A stretch of DNA of 64,000 bases from contig NZ_JBBCAS010000003.1 of the NCBI RefSeq assembly GCF_037203765.1, forward strand, positions 124,001 through 188,000, given 5' to 3'. The stretch comes from Sediminicola sp037203765. Lineage in GTDB: Bacteria; Bacteroidota; Bacteroidia; Flavobacteriales; Flavobacteriaceae. The position numbers were made by a program, and so were the translations under genes. This document shows, piece after piece, positions 17,572 to 25,728 of the stretch. The notes beneath the pieces were generated by a model, which did no database searches, was not told the DNA's origin, and worked only from the letters and a program-made list of their open reading frames with translations. The first letter of the stretch is position 1; each line of letters opens with the position of its first letter.

Positions 17572-18753
17572 TCAAGTGGTTTTTGAACATTGGAGTACCA
17601 TATAATTTCCGTCATGGATGGTTGTGAAGAATAGGTAAATATCCCCGCCGTCCTGAAGCTTATGCTTCTTGCGAATACGTTCCACACTTTCTGGAAAGTT
17701 CCTTGTGGTAACATTGGCCTTCCGAATGCCAAGCTGTTGAAGGGCTTTTTTGTTGTAGGGCACTGCATTGATGATTTGAAATAACCTCCCTGGGAAATCC
17801 ACCAGGGTTTCGGAGGTGTACAAGTGGGAGTGTTCGTGGAGTTTCTTTAGTCCGAAAGTGTTTCCGATAGATCGGAATGCGCCCGATTTCAATATCGCGG
17901 CATTCGGCTCATAAAGATAGGATTGGGGCATCCCGAATTGTGAGATATTTCTTTTTTCATCTGCCCATGCAAATTCAAAGGTCTCCTCAATTTCCGTATT
18001 AAAATTGATGGTTTTTATATCGATATCCCCTTGATGGTCCTTTTTTAAAACCCAAAGCAATTCCTTGACTTCGTTTTTAACGGCAACCACATGGATTTCT
18101 TTTACAAATTGTAGCTCGTTTATTCCTATGGTGAAATCTAAAAGGGGAGAGGTCTTGATTAAGATCTGTGGTGCTTTTTCGAAAAGAAGGGATAAATTAT
18201 TTGGAACATCGGGTAGGCAATCCGAAAGCATAAAAACTTTTCCCTTGGCATCATTTCTTCTGGATGGGTCTATGTAGATCCAATCAAACAACTGGTCTGT
18301 ACCAGCTAAAAATTCTAGTCCATCGTAGGGTAAGCATTCAATATTTGTTACCCCTAAAACCTCATAATTGTAAGCGGCAATTTCAGAGAGATCATTATTG
18401 ATTTCGCAGTGGTAAACCTGACCGACTTTCATGCTGAAAAAGTAGCTGTCCACTCCATACCCTCCGGTCAGGTCTACCAGTGATTTACCATTTACTAAAT
18501 TAGCCTTATATTGAGCCGTGGTTTCAGAGGAGGTCTGTTCTATATTCAGCTTGTCCGGATAAAAAATACCTTCGGTTTCGAACCATGTAGGCAACTTTGA
18601 ACTGCATTTTTTTTTAGCTTCCATCTGTTGCACCAGTTCTTTGGTGCCCACCCCCTCAAAAGTGATCTTTTTGAGCAATACTGACACGATGTCAGTATTC
18701 AGATTATTATTTATAAAATGCTGTACACCAGTATTTAATATGTTTTTATTCAA
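17572..18753 (-). CDS. Class I SAM-dependent methyltransferase with THUMP-like domain
   Basis: 393 residues. SAM-binding motif I is VDLTGGYGVDSYFF, then the acidic CEIN after strand 2, and the catalytic-type motif IV is IDPSRR. The C-terminal third (DVATGNFPE-like part: TTRNFPESVERIRKK and DGGDIYLFFTT) corresponds to the 'THUMP-like' domain of a Bacteroidota protein family. RNA is the probable substrate, from the THUMP relationship; no specific site is known to me. It is the last gene of a minus-strand operon after the AI-2E permease (7-base gap). Confidence 0.8.
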   Translation of the reverse strand: MNKNILNTGVQHFINNNLNTDIVSVLLKKITFEGVGTKELVQQMEAKKKCSSKLPTWFETEGIFYPDKLNIEQTSSETTAQYKANLVNGKSLVDLTGGYGVDSYFFSMKVGQVYHCEINNDLSEIAAYNYEVLGVTNIECLPYDGLEFLAGTDQLFDWIYIDPSRRNDAKGKVFMLSDCLPDVPNNLSLLFEKAPQILIKTSPLLDFTIGINELQFVKEIHVVAVKNEVKELLWVLKKDHQGDIDIKTINFNTEIEETFEFAWADEKRNISQFGMPQSYLYEPNAAILKSGAFRSIGNTFGLKKLHEHSHLYTSETLVDFPGRLFQIINAVPYNKKALQQLGIRKANVTTRNFPESVERIRKKHKLQDGGDIYLFFTTIHDGNYMVLQCSKTT

Positions 18754-18760
18754 AGTGATA

Positions 18761-19861
18761 CTATAAATTTTTTGTCAATGATTTTACAATCTTATTGTCG
18801 GCTAAAAATTCCTTTAATATGACCTTTAGGGCGGTATATCCGGGAACGGCAATGATCATTCCAACTACCCCAAACAGTAGTCCGGCTATGATGATGACCA
18901 AGAAAATTTCTAGGGGGTGCGACTTCACACTATTGGAAAAAATAAAGGGCTGGGAAAAGAAATTATCTACCAGCTGACCTATGGCAAGACCTAGTAAGAC
19001 CCATCCTGTTTTGGGTAAAATAACATCGCTAAAATCGGCTCCCAAATTGCTCGTCATGGTCAATAGGACCATAATGGTTCCTCCTATGATCGGACCTAAA
19101 TATGGGATGATGTTGAACAGGGCGCAAAGGAAGGCGATTACCACTGCGTTTTCAATTCCGACTAGAAGTAATACGGTGGTGTAAATGACAAAGAGAATGA
19201 AGATTTGAAGCAGTAGTCCAACAAAGTATCTGGACAGAAGTCCCTTTATTTTTTCTATGGAATTGATCATGCCCGCTTCTTTGTTGTTCGGAACAAAGAC
19301 CAATAATCCTTTTTGGAATAATTTGCTGTCTTTTAAAAAGAAGAACGAAATGAACAGTACGGAAAATAGGCCTATGCTCACTGTACTCAATACATCAACA
19401 AATGAGTTTAAGAAGTTGGGAATGAATCCCATGTTCAAATCTTTCAGAATATTTTTTTCGAGATCTGCTTCCTGGATCATTTCATTGACCACTGATGGCG
19501 AGGCACCAAAATAGTCCACGGCCTCCAAATAAAGGGAATCAAGGGTTTTCTGTAGGTTGTCAATATCCAATAGCGAAAGGTTTTTGCTCTGCTCGGTGAT
19601 CAATGGTACAAAAAGTGCTACCACCCCCGCAAACATGGAAACCATGAACACCATGGTCACGATGACCGCAATGGTATTGGGCAGTTTCAATCTCCTTCTT
19701 AGAAAAATGACAATGGGCCGGCCAATAAGGGCCACCACCGCTGCAATGGCTAGATAGGCGATGACAGATTGAATGGTGTACAGAAAGTAGAGTAGCAGTA
19801 GTATGCCCACTATGATTCCTACAGCCCTTAGGATACCAAAGGCGATTGTTTTTGAAGTCAT
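18761..19861 (-). CDS. AI-2E family (TerC/PerM-like) membrane permease
   Basis: 366 residues with about eight membrane segments, including paired N-terminal helices (GIIVGILLLLYFLYTIQSV) and the conserved C-terminal block of PF01594: NIIPYLGPIIGG, VDNFFSQPFIFSNSVKSHPLEIF and GIIAVPGYTALKVILKEF-type sequence. Members export small solutes or, in a few cases, AI-2 or sodium; the substrate here is unknown. It sits 4 bases after the DUF4159 gene and 7 before the methyltransferase gene, forming an operon. Confidence 0.88.
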   Translation of the reverse strand: MTSKTIAFGILRAVGIIVGILLLLYFLYTIQSVIAYLAIAAVVALIGRPIVIFLRRRLKLPNTIAVIVTMVFMVSMFAGVVALFVPLITEQSKNLSLLDIDNLQKTLDSLYLEAVDYFGASPSVVNEMIQEADLEKNILKDLNMGFIPNFLNSFVDVLSTVSIGLFSVLFISFFFLKDSKLFQKGLLVFVPNNKEAGMINSIEKIKGLLSRYFVGLLLQIFILFVIYTTVLLLVGIENAVVIAFLCALFNIIPYLGPIIGGTIMVLLTMTSNLGADFSDVILPKTGWVLLGLAIGQLVDNFFSQPFIFSNSVKSHPLEIFLVIIIAGLLFGVVGMIIAVPGYTALKVILKEFLADNKIVKSLTKNL

Positions 19862-19865
19862 GCTT

Positions 19866-20516
19866 TTAACTTTTAAAGACGTATGTTATTATGTTAGCTC
19901 CCATTTGCAGTGCTTTTAGCCTAACTTCTTTTGGGTCATTATGGACCGCCTCATCCTCCCAGCCATCACTAAGGTCGCTTTCAAAAGTGAACAAGAGCAC
20001 CAAGCGGCCTTCATGGAATATTCCTAAGGCTTGCGGGCGTTTACCATTGTGTTCATGGATCTTGGGCAATCCTTCCTGAAACTTGAACTGATTTTGAAAA
20101 ATGGGATGATCTTTTCCCAGTTCTTCCAATTCCTTATCTGGAAATACTTTGATCAGCTCTTTTCGTAAATAGGGCTCCATTCCAAAATTATCATCAATGT
20201 GCAAAAACCCACCAGAAAGTAAATAGGTTCTCAAGTTGTCTGCCTCTTCCGGTGAGAAAAACACATTCCCATGTCCGGTCATGTGCAAAAAAGGGTATTG
20301 AAAAATATTGACATCTCCCACTTCCACGGTTTGCGCTTTGGAATTGATCTGCGTTCCTATGTTTGCGTTACAAAAATTTATCAGATTGGGTAAGGCCGTA
20401 GGGTTTGCGTACCAATCTCCCCCACCATTGTATTTTAAAACTGCAATTTCCTGAGCCTCAACGTTAAAACTCACAAAAAAAGTTAAAATAACGGTCAAAA
20501 AACCAAGTTCTTTCAT
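19866..20516 (-). CDS. DUF4159 domain protein, secreted
   Basis: 216 residues from the ATG at 20516 (a TTG codon immediately before it is an alternative). Signal peptide to about residue 20 (FNVEAQ). The DUF4159 hallmarks are YNGGGDWYANPTALPNLI, FLHMTGHGNVFFSPEEADNLRTYLLSGGFLHIDDNFG and GWEDEAVHNDPKEVRLKALQMGANI. The fold is glutamine-amidotransferase-like, but no function is established. First gene of the DUF4159, AI-2E, methyltransferase operon; a TAnnTTTG box is 25 bases upstream. Confidence 0.85.
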   Translation of the reverse strand: MKELGFLTVILTFFVSFNVEAQEIAVLKYNGGGDWYANPTALPNLINFCNANIGTQINSKAQTVEVGDVNIFQYPFLHMTGHGNVFFSPEEADNLRTYLLSGGFLHIDDNFGMEPYLRKELIKVFPDKELEELGKDHPIFQNQFKFQEGLPKIHEHNGKRPQALGIFHEGRLVLLFTFESDLSDGWEDEAVHNDPKEVRLKALQMGANIITYVFKS

Positions 20517-20540
20517 CAAGTTATGTACCTTTGTCTACTT

Positions 20541-20548
20541 CAAATTTA
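20541..20548 (-). promoter_or_regulatory. Probable promoter -7 box for the DUF4159 operon
   Basis: On the minus strand TAAATTTG, an exact TAnnTTTG match, 25 bases upstream of the ATG at 20516. The -33 element is not clear. Confidence 0.45.
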
Positions 20549-20764
20549 CTAATAAAGAGTGTCTAATAAATCATTATTTCCCAATACTTTTAAAGTAGGG
20601 GGTGATTCATAAAGTTGACAAGGTAAAAAGTAGTTGATGGCCATTATTGATAAGGATAATGTACTTCAATCCACATAGTATAAGTGAAATGCCAATTATG
20701 GCTTTTGTTTGAAAGTATTATTCAGTGTTTATCGCACCGGATAATTTAGTAAGTGTTTATTGTG

Positions 20765-20810
20765 ATTCCGCATTTCTAATTATTTATAATTGGAAGTGCG
20801 GAATTTTTTT
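20765..20810 (+). terminator. Strong intrinsic terminator on the plus strand
   Basis: Stem ATTCCGCA / TGCGGAAT at its base, extended by TTC/GAA and AATTA/TAATT after single mismatches, followed by seven T. The T-run overlaps the stop codon of the minus-strand rsmE. On the minus strand no T-run follows, so it does not look like the rsmE terminator. Confidence 0.82.
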
Positions 20811-21513
20811 ATTGATTTTTTAAAGCCAGGGTGGTGCAGGCCACGATGGCCGCGGTTTCTGTTCGTAATCTGGTTTGACCCAGGGCAACCGGTAAAAACC
20901 CTTTTTCTAGGGCCATTGCAATTTCATTGGTAGAAAAGTCGCCCTCAGGGCCTATCAGTATAGTGGTGTTCGACTTTGGTCTTGCCCTCATATTGAGTTC
21001 TGTCTTCTCCTTTTCCTCACAATGTGCTATAAAAAGATCGCCTTCCATGGAATTGCTCAGGAATTCTTTAAGGGTAATAGCCTCATTCAATAGGGGCAAA
21101 TAGGCTTGTAGGGATTGTTTCATTGCGGACTGTATCACCTTATCCATCCGATCCTTTTTGATGACTTTTCTTTCCGAATGGTCGCAAATTATCGGGGTGA
21201 TTTCTGTGATCCCAATTTCTGTAGCCTTTTCCAAGAACCATTCAAAACGGTCGTTGAGCTTAGTGGGCGCAACCGCCATATGCAATGTATATGGTTTTGG
21301 ATCGTAATGGGTCTTTTCGATGACCTTAGCGGTACATTTCTTATGATCTGGGAATAGTATTTCCGCTACGAACATATCTCCTTGACCGTTGGATATCTGA
21401 AGGGTGTCGCCCGTTTTTTTACGCAATACTTTAACAATATGCTTGCTTTCATCTGTTGGAAAGGTAAACTGTTGGGTTTCTAAATTGATCTCAGGATTGT
21501 AAAAGAGTTGCAT
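20809..21513 (-). CDS. rsmE: 16S rRNA (uracil-1498-N3)-methyltransferase RsmE
   Basis: 234 residues, full length for the family. N-terminal PUA-like domain (HIVKVLRKKTGD, then NGQGDMFVAEI) followed by a SPOUT knot domain: EKATEIGITEITPI, SERK, and the SAM-binding knot GPEGDFS and LGQTRLRTETAAI. RsmE methylates U1498 of 16S rRNA at N3 in the assembled small subunit. The start ATG at 21513 is preceded by a 237-base divergent region shared with the GH16 gene. Confidence 0.95.
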   Translation of the reverse strand: MQLFYNPEINLETQQFTFPTDESKHIVKVLRKKTGDTLQISNGQGDMFVAEILFPDHKKCTAKVIEKTHYDPKPYTLHMAVAPTKLNDRFEWFLEKATEIGITEITPIICDHSERKVIKKDRMDKVIQSAMKQSLQAYLPLLNEAITLKEFLSNSMEGDLFIAHCEEKEKTELNMRARPKSNTTILIGPEGDFSTNEIAMALEKGFLPVALGQTRLRTETAAIVACTTLALKNQ

Positions 21514-21691
21514 GAATTATCTTAAATATTATAAAGCGGGCCAATTAATTGTGATATCAGAAGTACCCTCAAAAAGAGCTAAATATAATTTTTTTTTGAC
21601 TAACAAAGTCAAACTTCAGCATATGAAGTCCTAAAATAGTCATGTTTTCTAATTTTAAGTCGCATGTTGTGGTCATGTATAGGTGAAATAA

Positions 21692-21721
21692 TTGTGAGAA
21701 ATAAATTGTAGGGCTATTTTG
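21692..21721 (+). promoter_or_regulatory. Possible promoter of the GH16 gene
   Basis: TTG at 21692, then 20 bases, then TATTTTG (one base shorter than TAnnTTTG). It ends about 30 bases upstream of the ATG at 21751 within the divergent region. Confidence 0.35.
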
Positions 21722-21750
21722 TAAGAGATTAACAATTTAACCACCAAATT

Positions 21751-24228
21751 ATGATGAATTTTACAATTAAAAGGCTTAGGAATTATCTATTTCTCATAGG
21801 TCTTCTTTCGAATCTACCGTTGGTTTTTTCACAATGTCCAACAGTAGTCTGGGCCGATGAGTTTTCTGGAACTACCTTGGATGTTACCAAATGGAATTAT
21901 CAGACCGGGGATGGGTGCGCAGAAGGTATATGTGGATGGGGAAATTCTGAACTCCAATCCTACCAAGAAGGTAATGTTGCCGTGAGCAACGGTACTTTAA
22001 AGATCACTGCCAAAAAGGAAAGGACCCGTGGATCCAAGTATACCTCCGGAAGGATCAATTCCAAAGCAAAGGGAGATTTTACCTATGGGAGATTCGAGGC
22101 GTCAATTAAGTTGCCGTTGGGAGATGGACTTTGGCCGGCCTTTTGGATGTTGTCAACCAATGAGGTATATGGAGGATGGCCTCAGAGTGGGGAAATAGAT
22201 ATCATGGAGTTTGTGGCCTCAGATCCCTCCAGAATATTGGGGTATATACATTATGGCGATCTATATCCCAACAATCAATCCCAGGGCAATACGTATACCC
22301 TTCAAAATGGAGTTTTTCCAGATGCATTTCACGAATTTGCAATTGAATGGGAACCAGGTGAAATAAGATGGTTTATGGACGGAACGTTGTATTCGGTAAA
22401 AAAGACCTCAGATGTTGATCCATTTTTTTGGCCTTTTGACCAGGATTTTCATTTTCTGCTGAATGTGGCTGTTGGAGGTAATCTTGGGGGAGCTGTGAAT
22501 GAAAATATGCTGCCGGCCACCATGGAGGTGGACTATGTTCGGGTTTATGATGGTTTCAAACCCTTTGTGAATGGAGAAAGGGTTGTTGTGAATCAGGCTC
22601 AAGGGGTTGCCTACAGTTTGGCCAATGTTCCGGCTAACACAAATGTGTCATGGTCAGTGCCTCAAGGGGCTACCATCGTTTCGGGCCAAGGCACAAGTTC
22701 TGTTATCGTGGATTTCGGAGCTGAAAGTGGGGCGGTATCAGCATCGTTCAACGATGGATGTGGAGCCCAACTTTTGAACCTTTATGTAGAAGTGGAGCAA
22801 CCCTATATGAAAGCTTTTTCTTTTGAAAATTTTGATGAACCCTCTTCTGCGAGCTATTCTTCAGCTACAGGAATATTGTCAGAGGTTGCCAATCCTGCGC
22901 CCAATGCCCTTAATGGAAGTGCTCTTAGCGGAAAATATGATCGTAATGCCCAAGAGCAATATGATATTTTGGTATATGATGTGAACAACATTACAGATGC
23001 GTCCCAGTATGTATCCAAGGAAAAGAAATTTTATATGGATGTATATACATCTGCTCCCATAGGAACGGATATTATCTTACAATTGGAAACTTCAGCAGCA
23101 ACACCTTCCAATTACCCCAGTGGACGTCATAGTCGCTATATAGCCACCATTGAAGAGACCAATACCTGGCAACGTTTGGTTTTTACATTGTTGGACAAAC
23201 CAGACGGCACTGCCTCATCAACAGATGTAGGTAAGATGATCGTGTTGTTCGCTTCAAATAGCTTTACCTCCGACACCTATTATTTTGATAATTTGGATAG
23301 TTATAATGTGGATAACGGTGGAGGTGGCAATCTAGCTCCAGTAATAAGCGTTACTAACCCAACTGATGGAGCAATGTTATCACAGGGTGAGACTATTTCC
23401 ATAACTGCCGATGCTTCAGATGCAGATGGTTCCATTGCTCAGGTTGAATTTTATATAAATGGAAATTCCATTGGAGTCGATGCAACACAACCTTATAGTA
23501 TCAACTGGCAGGTAGTTGCGGGTAATTCAACAATTACTGCAGTAGCTACAGATAACGAGCAGGCCACCACTACCTCTTTGAGTGTTGGTGTAACCGGGCA
23601 AAGTACGGGTGATCCTGTTAGCGTTCATGTTGCCTCGATTACAACGGGAACCGTGGATATGGGAAAAGGCAGTAAGTCCGGATCAGCTACGATCACTATT
23701 TTGGACGATCAAGGAGGTGCTATTTTAAATGCCAACGTAACAGGAACTTTTTCCGGTACGTTCAATGAACAGGTAAGTGCGGTAACCAATAATGAAGGTA
23801 TAGCTGTACTAAAGACTGAAGCCAGTTCTAAAGGGGGTGTTGTGGTCAACCTTTGTGTAGATAATGTGGTTTATGCACCTTTACCCTATGATGCTGCCAA
23901 AAATGTTGTTACCTGTTCAGGTGCTTCTGCCAAGTCAGTGACTGCTTCCACCCTTCCTGGTGAAGGTGATATTAGTATTGTGCAGGACACGAATATCAAT
24001 TTCATGATCTATCCCAATCCGGCCAAAGATGTTGTTAAGGTTACTTTTGGAGATTTAAAAAATGCAAAAATAGCGCAAATCTATAATTTAAGTGGTAAAG
24101 TGTTGATGACCAAGAAAATGGATGGAGTTGAAGGTGAAATGGATATATCCTCATTGCCAAAAGGATTATACATTGTTAAAATTATAGATAGTTCCAATAC
24201 GATTAAAACGATCAGATTGGTTAAGTAA
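21751..24228 (+). CDS. T9SS-secreted GH16 beta-glucanase (laminarinase-like), multidomain
   Basis: 825 residues. Signal peptide 1-27 (VFSQC). GH16 catalytic domain about 30-270 with the signature E148-I-D150-I-M-E153 (nucleophile Glu148, acid/base Glu153) and PAFWML just before it; the extra residue in EIDIME is typical of laminarinases. After it come a PKD/Ig-like domain (about 275-350), a jelly-roll, CBM-like region (about 350-525, starting KAFSFENFDEPSS), an Ig-like domain (about 528-615, VISVTNPTDGAMLSQG), another Ig-like region (about 625-725) and a type A T9SS sorting domain (about 750-825: YPNPAKDVVKV, SLPKGLYIVKI, KTIRLVK). It should be exported through type IX secretion and attached to the surface or released, cutting beta-1,3(1,4)-glucan. 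Confidence 0.93.
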   Translation: MMNFTIKRLRNYLFLIGLLSNLPLVFSQCPTVVWADEFSGTTLDVTKWNYQTGDGCAEGICGWGNSELQSYQEGNVAVSNGTLKITAKKERTRGSKYTSGRINSKAKGDFTYGRFEASIKLPLGDGLWPAFWMLSTNEVYGGWPQSGEIDIMEFVASDPSRILGYIHYGDLYPNNQSQGNTYTLQNGVFPDAFHEFAIEWEPGEIRWFMDGTLYSVKKTSDVDPFFWPFDQDFHFLLNVAVGGNLGGAVNENMLPATMEVDYVRVYDGFKPFVNGERVVVNQAQGVAYSLANVPANTNVSWSVPQGATIVSGQGTSSVIVDFGAESGAVSASFNDGCGAQLLNLYVEVEQPYMKAFSFENFDEPSSASYSSATGILSEVANPAPNALNGSALSGKYDRNAQEQYDILVYDVNNITDASQYVSKEKKFYMDVYTSAPIGTDIILQLETSAATPSNYPSGRHSRYIATIEETNTWQRLVFTLLDKPDGTASSTDVGKMIVLFASNSFTSDTYYFDNLDSYNVDNGGGGNLAPVISVTNPTDGAMLSQGETISITADASDADGSIAQVEFYINGNSIGVDATQPYSINWQVVAGNSTITAVATDNEQATTTSLSVGVTGQSTGDPVSVHVASITTGTVDMGKGSKSGSATITILDDQGGAILNANVTGTFSGTFNEQVSAVTNNEGIAVLKTEASSKGGVVVNLCVDNVVYAPLPYDAAKNVVTCSGASAKSVTASTLPGEGDISIVQDTNINFMIYPNPAKDVVKVTFGDLKNAKIAQIYNLSGKVLMTKKMDGVEGEMDISSLPKGLYIVKIIDSSNTIKTIRLVK

Positions 24229-24244
24229 TGATTTATTTAGATAG

Positions 24245-24281
24245 GCCGTTGGATTTTAGAATCTAACGGCTTATTTTTTTT
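24245..24281 (+). terminator. Intrinsic terminator of the GH16 gene
   Basis: Stem GCCGTTGGATT / AATCTAACGGC (one G-T pair) with a four-base loop, followed by TTA and eight T, 17 bases after the GH16 stop. Confidence 0.9.
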
Positions 24282-24342
24282 GGCAAATCTGGATAATAGG
24301 TAGTTGCGCCTTTTGGTAATATAACTTACCACGGAATTAGTT

Positions 24343-24678
24343 TTACCCTCTCTGAATTCTGTGCTTTGCATGCTCCAACCCCAATTCTATCCAGCTAAAA
24401 AGCTCTTCTTCAGTCTGAACAGCCTCCTTTTTGACGAATACAAATTCTTTCATGGGCCGGTTTGTGAAATCCATGGGTCGGGCATGTCGATTTTCTAAAA
24501 TCATTTTCATTTTATCATCCATGACCCTTACAGCTAGCTCGTCCTTTACAACACCAATCGTCATTTTTCCCTGGTAGAGAAAGGAAAGTCCCCCGAACAT
24601 TTTCTTTTCGGTAAACTCTTCCGGAAACAATTTTAAAGTTTCCCTTATTCTATTTGCCAAGTCATCATTAAAGGCCAT
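24343..24678 (-). CDS. TfoX/Sxy N-terminal domain protein
   Basis: 111 residues, a single TfoX_N domain (PF04993): EKKMFGGLSFLYQGKMTIGVV, VRVMDD, RPMDFTNRPMKEFVFV, and a C-terminal helix. The competence regulator TfoX has this domain plus a C-terminal one; stand-alone copies are common in Bacteroidota and have no proven role. It follows tsaD by 10 bases on the same strand, so it is probably cotranscribed with it. Confidence 0.85.
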   Translation of the reverse strand: MAFNDDLANRIRETLKLFPEEFTEKKMFGGLSFLYQGKMTIGVVKDELAVRVMDDKMKMILENRHARPMDFTNRPMKEFVFVKKEAVQTEEELFSWIELGLEHAKHRIQRG

Positions 24679-24688
24679 GCCGAGGTTT

Positions 24689-25711
24689 TTATATTACATA
24701 CCGTGCCTTGGCGGTAATACTTTGGTCACTAAAGTTGCCTTCCAGATATTTTAAGTATCCCACTATGCCTATCATCGCGGCATTGTCCGTACAATATTCA
24801 AATTTGGGAACATAGGTGTTCCAGCCATACTTGGTTTCCGCATCTTTTAATGCCTTCCTGATCCCAGAATTTGCCGATACACCCCCGCCAATGGCAATTT
24901 GTTTTATGCCTGTTTGCTTGGCCGCCTTCTTAAGTTTGCTCATGAGTATATCTATGATGGTATATTGGATGGAGGCGCAGATATCGTTGAGGTTCTCTTC
25001 AATAAAATTGGGATTTTCCTTTACTTGGTTCTGAATAAAGTATAGGATACTGGTTTTTAGGCCACTAAAGCTAAAATTGAGATCTTTCACCTTAGGTTTG
25101 GGAAAAGGAAAGGCCTTTGGGTTGCCCAATTGTGCGTATTTGTCTACCAAGGGTCCGCCGGGGTAAGGTAAACCTAAAATTTTTGCACTTTTGTCAAAAG
25201 CTTCGCCCACAGCATCGTCTAGCGTTTCTCCCAAAATTTCCAGGTCAAAATAATCTTTGACCAAAACAATCTGGGTATGCCCGCCACTAATGGTCAATGC
25301 CAAGAAAGGGAACTCTGGTTTTTGATTATTTTCCTCATCAATGAAATGTGCCAAAATATGCGCTTGCATGTGATTTACCTCTATTAATGGGATGTCCAGA
25401 CCTAAGGCAAGGGACTTCGCAAAAGAGGTGCCTACCAATAAAGATCCCATAAGTCCAGGACCTCTTGTAAAAGCTATGGCGGATAACTGTTTTTTATCGA
25501 TATTTGCTTTGGCCAATGCTTGATGGACCACCGGAACAATATTTTGTTGGTGTGCCCTGGAGGCAAGTTCAGGGACGACACCCCCGTACTCCTCGTGAAT
25601 TTTCTGTGTTGCCACAATATTGCTCAGTTTCTTATTGTTCTGTAAAACAGCAGCGGACGTGTCATCGCACGAAGACTCTATGGCAAGAATATATATATTT
25701 TTATGTTCCAC
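24689..25711 (-). CDS. tsaD: tRNA N6-adenosine threonylcarbamoyltransferase TsaD
   Basis: About 340 residues, the family length. Kae1/TsaD features: IESSCDDTSAAV at the N terminus, metal-binding H114-xxx-H118 in NHMQAHILAHF, GGHTQIVLV, LDDAVGEAFDKSAK, KDLNFSFSGLKT and GGVSANSGIR. With TsaBCE it makes t6A37 in ANN-decoding tRNAs. There is no ATG at the start; I chose GTG at 25711, because the upstream TTG at 25741 lies inside the matching promoter element. The transcript then has about a 20-base leader. Confidence 0.95.
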   Translation of the reverse strand: MEHKNIYILAIESSCDDTSAAVLQNNKKLSNIVATQKIHEEYGGVVPELASRAHQQNIVPVVHQALAKANIDKKQLSAIAFTRGPGLMGSLLVGTSFAKSLALGLDIPLIEVNHMQAHILAHFIDEENNQKPEFPFLALTISGGHTQIVLVKDYFDLEILGETLDDAVGEAFDKSAKILGLPYPGGPLVDKYAQLGNPKAFPFPKPKVKDLNFSFSGLKTSILYFIQNQVKENPNFIEENLNDICASIQYTIIDILMSKLKKAAKQTGIKQIAIGGGVSANSGIRKALKDAETKYGWNTYVPKFEYCTDNAAMIGIVGYLKYLEGNFSDQSITAKARYVI

Positions 25712-25728
25712 TTGGTTTGGAATAAAAT

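Larger units (their letters stand above)
20540..20810 (+). ncRNA. Candidate small non-coding RNA
   Basis: The 290-base gap between two minus-strand genes has a plus-strand -7-like box TACCTTTG at 20526-20533 and ends in a strong plus-strand intrinsic terminator at 20765-20810, yet no plus-strand gene lies between. A transcript starting near 20540 would be about 270 nt. Internal small hairpins are visible, for example CATTAT..ATAATG and GCCAattaTGGC. I cannot assign it to a known RNA family; the Bacteroidota 6S-like Flavo-1 motif would be the first to test. The -33 element is weak, so the start is uncertain. Confidence 0.4.

Noticed and set aside
24343..24678. Competence regulator TfoX
   Set aside because: Only the N-terminal domain is present and no competence genes are adjacent; kept as a domain-level call.
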